From Doryteuthis pealeii (taxonomy: Eukaryota; Mollusca; Cephalopoda; Myopsida; Loliginidae), in NCBI GenBank assembly GCA_023376005.1, contig CM042157.1, forward strand, positions 22,081,427 through 22,145,426: a stretch of DNA of 64,000 nucleotides, in the 5' to 3' direction. Shown one piece after another: positions 13,153 through 23,700 of this stretch (within the stretch, counting starts at the first letter, position 1; each line of letters starts with the position of its first letter). The notes beneath the pieces are model-generated. The model had not been told where the DNA came from. It made no database searches and saw only the letters and a list, made by a program, of their open reading frames with translations. A program made the translations under genes and the position numbers.

Positions 13153-13456
13153 TGTATATTTCCCAGTACCCCATCGTACTGGGTCAGGCACGAAGACCCT
13201 ATTTATGTGGGACCACTCACCAGCCGAGATTCATGGGTTGCGGGTAGAAAATTGCGTCGATCCCGTCGGCATTCCCCCTCAAGGGGGGCGCTCAGCGCTG
13301 GGCAAATAAAACCCAACCCTGCCCTTTAAGTCAAGGGGCAGGTATTGCCTGGAGGGATGGCCCACTGGGATCGACGCTATTAATTTACCATCTCACCGGT
13401 CCAGTGGCCGAAGCGCACTGGACACCCGTCCCGAAGGCCGGGTTGTAGGTGTAAGG
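13153..13456 (+). mobile_element. Structured GC-rich retroposed element, family S4, copy 1
   Basis: A 304-bp island far richer in GC than its surroundings, flanked by a 16-bp TSD: TTTACTTATTTAGGGT at 13137-13152 and TTTACTTACTTAGGGT at 13457-13472. It contains nested inverted repeats: GCGTCGATCCC pairs with GGGATCGACGC about 100 bp on, CCTGCCC..AAGGGGCAGG forms a hairpin, and GTCCAGT..ACTGGAC is another. The second copy at 28737-29030 keeps these pairings. The TSD shows target-primed insertion. I see no convincing A/B boxes and do not recognise the source RNA. Confidence 0.8.
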
Positions 13457-14404
13457 TTTACTTACTTAGGGTACAAACTCGCTGACATCGAATTTTTTAC
13501 TCCCACCCCCAAGGCAATATGTTTAAAAAATCTATTTTTACATCGCCCGGAGGGTATTTTTCATTTTGTACTAGTATGTATAATATACATAAATGCAATA
13601 GGCTTAAGTCTTTGTATTCTTTAAGCCGATCACATCTGCTCTTCCGCAACTGCGAGCCACTGTAAGCCGCTAGCATCGACTCTCGCGTGTATCATTTGTT
13701 CACACTGAAAAATCACTACGTGAATACCCCTATGATCTTTTATTTGAACAGAAAAATTTCTAAGATGAATATATAGTGAACATTGAAATATCCTATCATA
13801 CATTTAAAAATACCAAGAAAATTGGTTACAGCCGTGAAAGAAGTTCGGTAGGCAAAGAGTTAAATAATCTGTCAAATGTATATATAAAACTGGAAACTTT
13901 CTTTATAAGACTACAGGGTGTGTGTGGGGGCTGTTCATCTCTTTATCTTTCATCTACTCCTGACGATAAATATGTTGCTTTGCCGTCTCTCTAAATTAAA
14001 CTTATTACGTCCTTTACGTTTTTTGAAATAAAGTCACAAGGGAACCGACAGCAAATATCAGTATGATGTCAAAGACACGAACGTTGTGGAGCAGAATTAA
14101 TAGATTTTTTAGCCAATAACCGATTCGGTAAGGTATCTACTTTTGCGATAAAGTTTTGTCTATGGAAATAAAACCAAGGATTAGTTTGGTCGAAATTAAT
14201 TGCTGGCGAATGCTGAATTAGTTTAAGACTAAAGACAAATTCTTCAAGTTCTTTATATTAGGTTTATCTTTCTTGTTGGCCGATTCCTGGCTTTACTGAG
14301 TCGATTACCGTTTCCTTTGGTTCATAATCCTTCATAAGCAGTCTCTTTTCACTAAGAACAGATTCAAAAGCAAAGGGGCATATAAAGCAGGGCGGTTGAA
14401 TCAA

Positions 14405-14505
14405 CGCAATTTATTTTTTACGTAGGGATTTTAAAGGCGCATCATGTAAGAATCCAACTCCTGATTCCTCAATAATGGATCTACGAGTCTACATTTTTTA
14501 AAAGA
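14405..14505 (-). mobile_element. tRNA-like repeat fragment (family S5)
   Basis: ACGTAGGGATTTTAAAGGCGC and ATTCCTCAATAATGGATCTACGAG match 16130-16230 and the monomers at 19548-19950. In reverse complement this is a decayed tRNA-like head. Confidence 0.5.
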
Positions 14506-14559
14506 AAAAGGGCACATAAAAATGTGTAGCCTATGGCTTCAAAATCAGTCAAAATTAAC

Positions 14560-14657
14560 AACATGTTTGTTCCTATGTGGTCACCCAATCTCTCCCTTAC
14601 GAACGAAATGCCACCCTGTCAGCTGGAGCTGTAGAATACACTAACTGCAACTCTGTA
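14560..14657. repeat. Repeat fragment shared with 26450-26525
   Basis: CCACCCTGTCAGCTGG..TAGAATACAC..CTGCAACTCTG resembles CCGCCCTGTCTGCTGG..TAGAATGCAC..CTGCACCTCTG at 26490. The solo LTR at 14658 appears to have inserted into or beside it. Confidence 0.5.
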
Positions 14658-15154
14658 TGTTGTATACCCTTTCTTACTTCTTTACTTCTTACTTGCTTCT
14701 ATATCTTGGACATCTATTCTGGTCGGCTTTGGTTCTATCTTCTATCACCTTAACTTGGTCTGGTTTAGCGTCTGGTGTTGACTTGGGGATTCCGGTCTGG
14801 TCTTCTATTGGGGATTTCTCTTTATTAGAAACCCTGTGTCATTGTTAGTTTTTAGTTAATAAACACAAGACTTCGATTTACTTTGATGTTACTTTATTTG
14901 TAAATCCCCCAAACCAGACATCTGCGCATATCCTACGAGCTCGGCTTCTACTTGCTAACTAACTGAGACTTCTATCCTTAAACCGGAAGACAGGGTCTTC
15001 TATGCCTTCCGGTTCTCACGATTTATCCCCGGAAGGCAAGGTGAGAGTGAGGTCAAGCGCCGTCACTCACTCTCAAGGCCATCAACTGCGCTAATTACCA
15101 TTATGTATCTATACTACCTTATAGAATTATTAGGGATCTAATAATTATGTAACA
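14658..15154 (+). mobile_element. Solo LTR, family L1, copy 1
   Basis: 497 bp, starting TGTTGTATACCC and ending TATGTAACA (TG..CA), with flanking 4-bp TSD TGTA at 14654-14657 and 15155-15158. An AATAAA polyadenylation signal lies near 14859, and the 3' half has CCTTCCGGTTCTCACG and GGAAGGCAAGGTGAGAGTG. The second copy is at 18828. A 4-bp TSD fits a Ty3/Gypsy-type integrase. No gag or pol adjoins it. Confidence 0.85.
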
Positions 15155-15209
15155 TGTAGAGGGGTAAAATCATCCAACATCCGTACATAAAAATGGACTG
15201 AACCGTTTT

Positions 15210-15850
15210 TTTTTTGTAAAAAGAAAGTAAGAAAGAAAAGGAGAAGGCAATAGAATTTTTAAAAAAAAGGAAAAAGTAAAAATCGAACGAAAGAAAGAAA
15301 GAAGTTAAATCGCGAAAGAAAAGAAAAGAAAGAAAGAAAGAAAGAAAAGAAAGAAAGAAAGAAATATAGAGATATTTGTATTACATTGCCAGAAAACAAG
15401 AAAAAAGTATGAATAAAAAAGCAACCATAAGAGAAAGTAATAAAGGAGAGAAGAAAAAAAGAAAAGAAAAAAAACAAGAAAAAAGTAATTAAAATGAAAA
15501 GAAAAAAAAGAAGGAAATTGAACTCATCAAAGAAACAAAGTAAGAAAAGTAATAAATAGATAAATAATGAATGAATGAAAGAAAGAAAAAAGAAAGAAAG
15601 AATGAATAAAAAACTAAGAAACTAGTGGAATGAAGCAGGAGAGAGAAAAAAAATTGAAGAATTGAGAATAAATTAGAAAAAGCAAAAGTAAAAGAGAGTA
15701 ATAAAAGAAAAAGAAGAGAAAAAGAAAAAAAAATAAGGAAAAGAGGAAACGAATGAAAAGAACAAAGAAAAACATAATCGAAAAAAAAAGAGAAAATGAA
15801 ATAAAAGAATTAAGGAAAGAGAATGAAAATAAATAAATGAATAAATAAAT
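15210..15850. repeat. Purine-rich (GAAA)n-type low-complexity tract
   Basis: A/G-rich tract of AAAG and AAAGAAAG units. The minus-strand frames here are Phe/Ser/Leu runs and are not coding. Confidence 0.85.
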
Positions 15851-16124
15851 TATCCATCTATACATATATAAAGGGCAGTTGTGTGTATGTGTATGTCCAC
15901 AGGAAACTTCGAAAATAAAACAATTAACGACAAAGTAAATATATATAGACATTAAATATCACTAGAACTTGGTTTTCGAGCAAAAATAGAGATTTGATTC
16001 ATATTCGTGAGGATAATTAAAAAAATAAAATTTAAATGATAACAGCATGGATTTTTTTTTCATTTAATATTTTAGATAGTAGACATTAACATTTCTTTTC
16101 AAAGTAGCTGGATCAATGCAAGGT

Positions 16125-16235
16125 CTATTTTTTTTTTACATAGGGATTTAAATGGGGCATCCCATGAGAATTCAACTCCCGATTCAGTAATAATGGATCT
16201 GCGGGACTAACTTTAAAAATCCCCCTTTAGCCAGG
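16125..16235 (-). mobile_element. tRNA-like repeat fragment (family S5)
   Basis: ACATAGGGATTTAAATGGGGC and GATTCAGTAATAATGGATCTGCGG match the fragment at 14405 and the trimer at 19548. Confidence 0.5.
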
Positions 16236-16385
16236 CGACGCCGGGTACCCGCTGCTAGTAAATAAATAAATAGCGAAAACAGAAAGCAACGTAACGTAAA
16301 CAGAAAAAAAGACTAAAACGGAAAGAATAAATTAACAAGAGATAATAGTGTAAAATTTAAAAAAAAAAAAAAAGAAAATAGTATG

Positions 16386-16724
16386 CCCTTATGGCAAGCC
16401 CCAACCCTTTTTATCATATGGGTGCTAGAAAGGCGGTGGCTACGGGTCTACATGTCCTGGAATGACGTTAAACTCTATCTGATGGTGAGGTTCAAATTTT
16501 GGAAGTTTGGGGATTGTGGAGCACCCCTTCATCACCATTGCTCCCTGGTCCACTCTGACCCGGAGTGGTAGTACCTGTAAGGGTCCCATCTATGGGTTAA
16601 ATAGAAAAATGTATTTATAAAAAAATGTATTATCCATTAAGAATTGATTTATTTCAAAACTTTATCGGCATTAAATAACCCACTGAGGTTTATATGCCGT
16701 AAAACAAAACAAAACAAAACAAAC
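16386..16724 (+). mobile_element. SINE-like retroposon, family S3, with TSD
   Basis: 339 bp running from CCCTTATGGCAAGCCCC to an (AAAAC)n tail, flanked by the 14-bp TSD AAGAAAATAGTATG (16372-16385 and 16725-16738). The body includes CACTCTGACCCGGAGTGG and GGGTCCCATCTATGGGTTA. Related copies are at 25355-25655, 26726-26998, 24855-24930, 29210-29310(-) and 4140-4268(-). No coding capacity. The head is not an obvious tRNA. The 62-codon frame inside is incidental. Confidence 0.85.
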
Positions 16725-16799
16725 AAGAAAATAGTATGAAAGGAAAAATGAGGTAACTATGATGTTGTTTGTCTATCTTTGATTTATTCTTAATATTCC

Positions 16800-17050
16800 A
16801 AGATAAAGATCTCTTCATCAGAAGATTTCTGAAGGTCCAGAGCTGTTAGTTTGCTGCTAGCTTCTGTCCATTTTAGACACACACACACACACACACACAC
16901 ACAACACACACACACACCGAATTTCAAGGAAGAATACAACTGAATAGAACAGAACCTAGCAGCAAACTAACTGCTCCAAACCTTCAGAAATCTTCTGTTG
17001 AAGAGATCTTTATCAAAAATATATCAAGAATAAGAACTTAATAGTTAACT
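16800..17050. ncRNA. Divergent inverted repeat with decayed hammerhead cores
   Basis: The left arm (minus strand, about 16790-16850) reads CUGAUGA, a 5-bp stem II, then GGAA in place of GAAA. The right arm (plus strand, about 16975-17030) repeats the flanks GCAGCAAACTAAC and CCTTCAGAAATCTTCTG, but has CUGUUGA and AAAA. A (CA)n run lies between the arms. Same architecture as 30688-30823; both cores look inactive. Confidence 0.55.
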
Positions 17051-17344
17051 CATTTTTCTTTAAACTTGCATTGTGATTGCCTTCAAATCCAACCACCTAA
17101 CTTGGTAAGAGCTCTCTAATGGGAGATTTAAATTAACTTTCACTGCCAAGCATATAAGCAATGATCGTTTGCTCACAGACTAGATCTCTCTGTGATCGTA
17201 AAATATATAAACAAACCTATGTATTTAATAGTTTAAACACCAGCCCCGTTACCTGAGGTTAAGAAATTTAGCTGGCAAATAGTCAGTCGGAGTTCGCTCC
17301 TAGTCAGGGATAGTTGTTGTGTCTAGCCACACTGTCGGTGGATG

Positions 17345-17364
17345 ACTTATTAATATATATATAT

Positions 17365-17398
<34 letters not shown>
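17345..17398. repeat. (TA)n microsatellite
   Basis: TA run with two CATA slips. It follows GTCGGTGGATGAC, which resembles the GTCTGTGGATGAC just after the hammerhead cleavage site at 41839. Confidence 0.9.
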
Positions 17399-17479
17399 GG
17401 AAGTAAATATGGAAAATAAATCCGACAATATTAAGAAAATTGAAAAAGCAAGTGTTCCGAAAATAGGATGAATTTATTT

Positions 17480-17523
17480 ATCGATGTTTAAACATTTCGG
17501 TTTCTTTAAACCTTCATCAGGAT
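17480..17523 (-). ncRNA. Hammerhead ribozyme-like motif
   Basis: On the minus strand: AUC / CUGAUGA / A / GGUUU-AAAG-AAACC (5-bp stem II) / GAAA / AUGUUUAAACAU palindrome (stem III, sharing its first A with GAAA) / C17 / GAU. Stem I is only 3 bp (AUC/GAU) before mismatches. An extra A follows A9. The core is complete, so monomer or dimer cleavage is plausible. Confidence 0.6.
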
Positions 17524-18013
17524 GTATCAGGGTGAAGAAATTGATGGATGTTTTATAGATGACAGGAGATGAAAATGTTTATAAAATCTTTTTTGTTGTG
17601 TAACTGTATTTGTTCAGCGTTATAATTTTTGAAAGACAAGTCGCGATCCACGCACGCGAAGATGTCATGACGCGTGACGCAACTCGATGAAATGCATTCA
17701 ACAACATCCGCTGAGAAAAAAAGACATACCTTCCCTGCTTCCCACTTGACCCAATTAGAGCGAAACGGCATCCAGACCATAAATTAAAATCCTGTTGGTC
17801 AGTCAAAATAAACTTAGGAATTTACCAAAGAGACTAGCAGACAAATTAAAAAAAAAACAAAAAAACACCACCAGCCAAGGGAAAAAAAAATTTCCACCAA
17901 TAAAATGACACTTGAAAAGAAAGAATGTAATATGACCACCCCTGATGAGGGAGGTGAAATGTATGAATATAAAATGAGTTTTGGCCATGTGCCTGTCTAA
18001 ATAAAATATATCA

Positions 18014-18068
18014 GTGGTCTGAAGAAGCTCGTGAGCATACTCGCGAGTGGGAAATGGTCCATAACCAC
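18014..18068 (+). ncRNA. Hammerhead ribozyme-like motif, type I
   Basis: Stem I GUGGU (18014-18018) pairs with ACCAC (18064-18068). The core CUGAAGA is at 18019-18025. Stem II GCUCG/CGAGU lies at 18027-18031 and 18044-18048. GAAA is at 18051-18054. Stem III is the near-palindrome AUGGUCCAU, and cleavage is expected after A18063 (AUA). The odd feature is two unpaired G residues between stem II and GAAA. A poorer CUGAUGA..GAAA match lies just upstream at about 17944. Confidence 0.65.
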
Positions 18069-18233
18069 GATACCATGGTATTTAAGGCCTTTTATTCCCA
18101 AATAACTTTGCTCTGTTTACAATAATTAAACATTGAGCTCTCATACGGAACCTGAACTCTACAACAAACTACTGGTAGAGAATTAGGACCCACCTAGAAT
18201 CACCTTGTACAAGAAACTTGGTACTGCACCAAA

Positions 18234-18292
<59 letters not shown>
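18234..18292. repeat. (TA)n microsatellite
   Basis: About 59 bp of pure TA. Confidence 0.97.
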
Positions 18293-18294
<2 letters not shown>

Positions 18295-18827
18295 AAGATG
18301 ACAATTAGCAAAGGAGTGAGGCAAGGATATTTGATTTCAACCAGATTATTTATCACGTGATTTACTGAGAACATTGTACTTAAGTCACAAAGAAAAAGAA
18401 ATGCTGAAAGAATAACAGGATAAAGAAGCTAGAGACATGACAGTAAGTACACATTCGAATTAATAAAGTTTTCTTTAAATGCATTAGTAAAAAATAACAA
18501 AAAAAAAATGACAGCTAAATGTGTCGAAAACTGCAATGGTGGATTTTTAGAGCAGCCATCTTGGTTTAATTAACTGTCTTTTTTCATTTAACCAGTGAGG
18601 CAACTATAATAAAGTTATTTCGAGGAGAATTTTAATCAAGATATGGAAGCAAATACATAATGTTTTTTTATCGACTTCATGTACGAAACTTCTATTCTTT
18701 TGTTTAGAAAAGTGAAAATAACAGACATTTTTATCTCTAATAATAATTGCGAATGCCAGTGTATCTATTTTTCAGTGGGTCAAATTTTATCAACTTTACT
18801 CTCAGGGGCATTAGTTCCACTTATCAT

Positions 18828-19410
18828 TGTTGTATACCCTTTCTTACTTCTTTACTTCTTACTTGCTTCTATATCTTGGACATCTATTCTTCTGGCCGGC
18901 TTTGCTTCTTCTATCATCTTGGTCTGGAATCTTCTAAGGTCTGGACTTTCTTGGGGACTTCAGGTCTGGTTTCTGCTAGGGATTTCTCCTTATCAGAAGC
19001 CCTGTGTCATTGTTAGTTTTTAGTAAACACAAGACTTCGATTTTCTTTTAATGTTACTTTATTCGGTAAATCCCCAGCCCAGACATAACATAGCGCGCGT
19101 ATGCAGAGTTACAGTTTAGACAGAGCATCATGGCCGACTGCTCTGTCTGACGTCTACTGCAAAACTAAACTAAAGCTCCTTACTATTCTTAAACCGGAAC
19201 AGATTCTTCTATGCCTTCCGGTTCCCACGATTTATCCCCGGAAGGCAAGGTGAGAGTGAGGTCAAACACCGTCACTCACTTTCAGGGCCATCAACTGCAC
19301 TGATCGCCGCCATATCTCTATACAACCTTACATAAGTATGAAAAGGGTCATCCCCACAGAATTACAGGGGATTGACAATAATCTTATGCCACTGCATAGA
19401 TTATGTAACA
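18828..19410 (+). mobile_element. Solo LTR, family L1, copy 2
   Basis: 583 bp, TGTTGTATACCC to TATGTAACA, with a perfect 4-bp TSD TCAT (18824-18827 and 19411-19414). Compared with copy 1 it has an extra segment around 19085-19180 containing ACAGAGCATCATGGCC. The AATAAA near the LTR middle is less clear (TAGTAAACACAAG). A 114-codon frame (18679-19023) straddles the left LTR boundary and is therefore spurious. Confidence 0.85.
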
Positions 19411-19547
19411 TCATGCCATTCTAGACTAAGACCGACTCTGTGAGCAAATTAAAAAGATTCCGGGCTAAATCCGGACCAACAATCCTAAAATTGTGGATCA
19501 AACTCACCATTTAATGATAGGTATTAATCCAATCTGTTCACTACAGC

Positions 19548-19950
19548 CAGGATATGACACAAGGTCTCAACTATGGAGAATCCAACGAGGATGGATCGAA
19601 CTTGTTATTCAGTAATTATAGATCTGCGATACAAGTTTGCTAACCATTACACCACGACGTGACGCTTTTTTAAAACCCGGCACGTTCGTTAAGGGTAGTA
19701 TGTGACACAAGGTCAAAGGTATGGAGCACCTAGCGAGGATGGAACTCACTATTCAACAGTAATGGATCTCAGGGAATAGCTTGCTAACTATTACATCACG
19801 ATTGGACACATTTTTTACCCGACACATTCGCTATGGGTTGTAAGTCACAAGGTCGCAGGTATGGAGAATTTATCAAGGATCGAACTCACTATTCAATAGT
19901 AATTGATCGGCAAGAATAACTTACTAACTATTATATCGCGATTGGACGCC
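19548..19950 (-). mobile_element. Tandem trimer of tRNA-like units (family S5)
   Basis: Three head-to-tail units of about 120-135 bp (19548-19665, 19680-19805, 19810-19945). In reverse complement each shows an A-box-like stretch (for example GTGGTGTAATGGTTAGC) and a B-box-like GAGTTCGATCC or GAGTTCCATCC, followed by CATACCT..GACCTTGTG. They abut the S2 SINE at 19971. Likely a dimer/trimer-type SINE or tandem decay products. Confidence 0.65.
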
Positions 19951-19970
19951 CATTTGTTCCAATTTAGTAT

Positions 19971-20265
19971 ATATATTTACCAACCCCTCCGCACGAGCAG
20001 GATGCGACACGAGGTCAATTTCTTAAGCGGAGTTTAACAGGTTTGAATTCAGAGTTTTCCTTCTCCTAGACCGGTTGCCTAACCAAGGTTAAAGAGCCCA
20101 GTCTGCCCTACTATTTACCCATAGCTGGAGGGAGATTAGGATTCATACCTTTCCCAAGGGTATTACCGCTAAGTGAAATGCAATTAACACGTCCAGGATT
20201 TGAACTCGGGGCGACGAGTCCATTTCCCATGACTTTAACCATTACACCACGCGCTTCCATTTAGT
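19971..20265 (-). mobile_element. tRNA-derived SINE, family S2, near full length
   Basis: The reverse complement starts GGAAGCGCGTGGTGTAATGG (A-box region). It continues with ATGGACTCGTCG, a GAGTTCAAATCC-type B box, AATACCCTTGGGAAAGGTATG and CTTTAACCTTGGTTAGGCAA, and ends GCGGAGGGGTTGGTAAATATA. The tail merges into TA. Best companion: 21312-21605. Confidence 0.85.
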
Positions 20266-20269
20266 ATAT

Positions 20270-21300
20270 GTATCGCCAAAGTTAGTATTGATTATTTTGT
20301 AATAAGTATATAAAAAAAGAGGACTTTAATTACGAGTTTTATGATGTGTAGTTTACAAATCCTGTATGTAGATCAAGTATGTTTTGAAAAATTCTCGTTG
20401 TTGAAAGAAATTTCTAATTTTAATCAATCAATCTGTTCATTGATTGATTTTAAAAGAAAGTTAAATTGTCTGGGGTTATTTTATGTCTAGAGTCTAAAGA
20501 ATTGCGAGTAAGTTAATATCTATATTCTTCCTGTAGTCTCTTAAGGCTTTTGTACATCTTAATCTATCAACTACCGTGTTTCCCAGAAAATAGCTTTTTT
20601 TAGTTTTTTTTTTTTATTTCCGGTTAATTTTTATAAAAGAATCGGAATTCTTCAATGAAAATATACAATAATGAAACTCATTTTAGGATGAACAAATGCT
20701 GTCATCGAAAGTCTAATTCAAAACGCAGTCCACAGAAAACTGGAAAGAAGAAGAATATTATCTCCCTATCTCAATTCTTTTTTTAATAATGATATATCCG
20801 AGTAAGGGATATATTAAGTTGTAGTAACGTATTCTCGCAGGCAAGTATAAAACGGGTGCCTCTAGTCGAAGTAATAATAAGAGTAGGCGGCGTAGTGATA
20901 GTAGTAGTCTTTGTATTAGGCGTCTGTACCACTACAGTATTAGGTATTTATGGTGGACACCAACCAATCAGATTACAGTGAGGGGTTGCCTATGTATTTG
21001 CATATTCATTAAATCAAATAATGAAAAATAAAATGTTTTAAATATTAGCCGCTTGATAGGTTAGTGTTTCATAATTCCAGTCAGAATCAGAGGAGCAACA
21101 ATTTCTCCCTAGCATAATTTACACTTTTGCGTACTATACAAAGGTAAGATTTTCTGTAAAACAGACCATCCGTGATTCTTCAGGATGATTTTAATATATG
21201 TCCTCCCCTCAAAATAAGCCCTAGTTGAGAGCTGCAGACAGTAGGAAGAAATACTTGATGCATATGCAACCATGTGTAGTCTACAAATCTTATATGTAGA
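20270..21300. other. No recognisable feature
   Basis: AT-rich intergenic-like sequence with short A and T runs. No open frame over 60 codons and no repeat match inside the window. Confidence 0.6.
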
Positions 21301-21311
21301 TCAAGTATTTT

Positions 21312-21605
21312 GGAGGCGCGTGGTCTAATGGTTAGTGTCGTAGAAAATGGACTCGTTGACCCGAGTTCAATTCCTGGACGAAACCGTTGCATTTCACATG
21401 GCGCTAATATCCTTGGGAAAGGTATGAATCCAATTCTCACTCAAACTATGGGCAAATAGCAGGACAGACTGGACTTTTTAACCATGGTTAGGTAACCAGT
21501 CTAAGAGAAGGAAAACTCTTAATTCAAACCGGTTAAAATCCGCTTAACAAATTGACCTTGTGTCACATCCTGTTCGTGCGGAGGGGTTGGTAAATATATA
21601 TATGC
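21312..21605 (+). mobile_element. tRNA-derived SINE, family S2, full length
   Basis: GGAGGCGCGTGGTCTAATGG and GGTTAG form the A-box region, and GAGTTCAATTCCTGG is the B box about 50 bp on, together a tRNA-like head. The body carries CTTGGGAAAGGTATGAATCC and GACCTTGTGTCACATCC. The end is GCGGAGGGGTTGGTAAATAT. The minus-strand open frame 21180-21440 is incidental. Confidence 0.87.
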
Positions 21606-22019
21606 AGATCAAGTATGTTATTAACTTTTCCTTTTAATCTGTAAATCACGTAGTATTTTCAAACGATTTCAGGAATTAGCATATGTGAGATAGTAATTTT
21701 TAATTACAAGTTAATTTAATCCTTTGAATTAGAGAAAAAAGATATACGGCTTAGAAAAAAAAATAACCAAATAAAAAAAAAATTTAAAAAAACAACAGAA
21801 AAAGAAAAGCTGTGTAAGATTTAGGGTGTAAAATGAGAATAGTGCGAAACTAGTTTGATTGGTTGCAAAGGAGGTGTTTCCCCCCATGGGGGATGTTTTG
21901 TGTGAAGTAGCGGAGTGATAAATGAATCGTAAGAGAAATCCTTGGCAGACATTAAAAGTGCTTCAATTAACGATTTTTTTTTACTGTCTTTTTATCTCAT
22001 AGTTTTGTTGTCCATTAAC

Positions 22020-22045
22020 AAAAAAAAAAAAAAAAAAAAAAAAAA
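22020..22045. repeat. Poly(A) run
   Basis: About 26 A residues followed by an A-rich stretch. No element could be assigned to it. Confidence 0.85.
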
Positions 22046-22299
22046 TAAAAAAGAAAATAAAAGAAAGAAAATCGAACAAGACAAAAGATAAAAAAAACAA
22101 ATCCCTGCCCTCTGGGAAAAGAGATGAAAAAGAAAAGGCGACAGAAAGAGAAGAAGGTTTATCGAAATAAATGACCGAATTTTAACAACTTAAAGTTACT
22201 ACAAAGAAAGAAAAAAACTTTTGCCATTTTTAACGTTATATCATTATTAACCACTTTCCTATCATGAACATTGTCAAATGCTATAGAAATGCTACGGCT

Positions 22300-22562
22300 A
22301 GGACCGGGTTAGCTCAGTCGGTAGAGCGTTTGGCAAGAAACCATAAGGTTCCTTCTTCGATACCGGGACTCACCAACTCAGCGTATGAGTAGCACAGGGA
22401 TCTGTGCGGCAAAGGAAGGAGCTGATGGTAGGTGTGACGCTCTACCTCAGACGCTAAAACAATCTCCTTGGTTTAGCACTAGTGAAAAGGGGATAGATTC
22501 CCTCGCTGATTGGCTGATACCGACTATAGGCCACCCCGACGACATGAGCTCCAAAGCTATAT
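22300..22562 (+). mobile_element. tRNA-derived SINE, family S1, well preserved head
   Basis: GTTAGCTCAGTCGGTAGAGC is a near-canonical pol III A box. The TTCGATACCGG about 40 bp on is the B box. The tRNA-unrelated body matches 10388-10672(-). It ends at GAGCTCCAAAGCTATATAA and runs straight into (CA)n and (TA)n. It is not a functional tRNA gene: the cloverleaf cannot be closed around the B-box side, and a long body follows. Confidence 0.88.
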
Positions 22563-22566
22563 AACG

Positions 22567-22628
<62 letters not shown>
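22563..22628. repeat. (CA)n-(TA)n microsatellite at SINE 3' end
   Basis: CA run followed by TA, directly joined to the S1 SINE terminus. Confidence 0.92.
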
Positions 22629-22633
<5 letters not shown>

Positions 22634-22701
22634 CGCATATTTAAGGCATATATATATATTAACAAAAAATTCTTATTACCTTCCATATACCAACAAATGC
22701 C

Positions 22702-22750
22702 CTGAAGATGATCTAATTAATAGATCGAAACACTGCAGCATCGGTCAATA
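22702..22750 (+). ncRNA. Hammerhead-like core, degraded stem III
   Basis: CUGAAGA (22702-22708), U, GAUCUA-AUUAA-UAGAUC (6-bp stem II), GAAA (22727-22730), then a segment with the CUGCAG palindrome. The A15.1-U16.1 closing and stem I are poor. A sister locus is 39599, which shares the downstream AATAAACTTACCACT and TTTAAACCTGTGTTTTTTC. Confidence 0.45.
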
Positions 22751-23090
22751 AACTCACCACTTAACCCATTTAAACCTGTGTTTTTTCATTTTTCTTAATA
22801 TACTACATATATTAATGTGTGTATATATTAATAGGCGAGTTGTTCTGATGATAAATGGTTAAGAAGCTGCTTTGAAACCAATGTTACCACTCACCTTTTA
22901 ATTGTATTAAGTTTGACACAAGCGCATTGTCTTGATAAGTGGCTAATACACTGTTTTGAAATCTATGGTATCAAACTTATTTTAATTGTATTATGTACTA
23001 TAGCAAATTAATATACTTATTACACCTGTAATCGAGCACTTTATGTTCATTTCTACTATACAAATTACGTACTTACCTAACTACCAGCTT

Positions 23091-23091
23091 A

Positions 23092-23150
<59 letters not shown>

Positions 23151-23200
23151 AGAGTTAACGTTACCGTCTTTATGATTATATATATATATAATCCAAAAAT
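23091..23200. repeat. (TA)n microsatellites
   Basis: Two TA runs separated by GAGTTAACGTTACCG. A related TA-flanked block, reversed (GGTAAGTTGGTAGTTA), follows at 23655-23760, so 23040-23760 is partly an inverted repeat. Confidence 0.85.
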
Positions 23201-23424
23201 TCGCAGAAGAAATCTTCCTTACGCCATAGGAGTTTTTTAAAACGTGTCGCAGTTTGCAGCGCTCAATGTGTGCTCTTATTGTTAGAGTCACCGAGAAAAT
23301 TTATAAGTAAAGAATATAACAGAAGACTTAGATCTTTTGCGTCATGGCTTATTTCAGGAAGCTTAGATAAAATGTCTAACACCCCCAAATTATATCAAAA
23401 GCGAATCATCTCTTTATATTTTTA

Positions 23425-23467
23425 CTTATATATATATATATATAATATATATATATAATATATATAT

Positions 23468-23511
<44 letters not shown>

Positions 23512-23515
23512 TATG
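23425..23515. repeat. (TA)n-(TG)n microsatellite
   Basis: TA run with slips, followed by TG repeats. Confidence 0.92.
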
Positions 23516-23665
23516 TTCGTATGTGTATTGTTTATCAAAATTAGGTGATTCAGCATTAAATGAGCCGAAATAGGTTGATACACCGTGAAACAAACATATC
23601 AATCAACGTAGAAATAAAATTAAAAAATTAAAATAAAAAGGCAAGTATGCCATAATATATATATG

Positions 23666-23700
<35 letters not shown>

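Noticed and set aside
15614..15952. 112-codon Phe/Leu-rich frame resembling a membrane protein
   Set aside because: It is the complement of an A/G-rich low-complexity tract.
14658..19410. A single LTR retrotransposon with both LTRs
   Set aside because: The two LTRs have different TSDs (TGTA and TCAT), and the sequence between them holds other repeats and no gag or pol.
22301..22372. Possible true tRNA gene
   Set aside because: The A and B boxes are good, but the cloverleaf does not close properly and a SINE body shared with 10388-10672 follows.
22834..22880. CUGAUGA..GAAA at 22834-22875 as another hammerhead
   Set aside because: No stem II forms, the GAAA lies in a tRNA-like AAGAAGCTGC-TTTGAAACC context, and stem III is absent.
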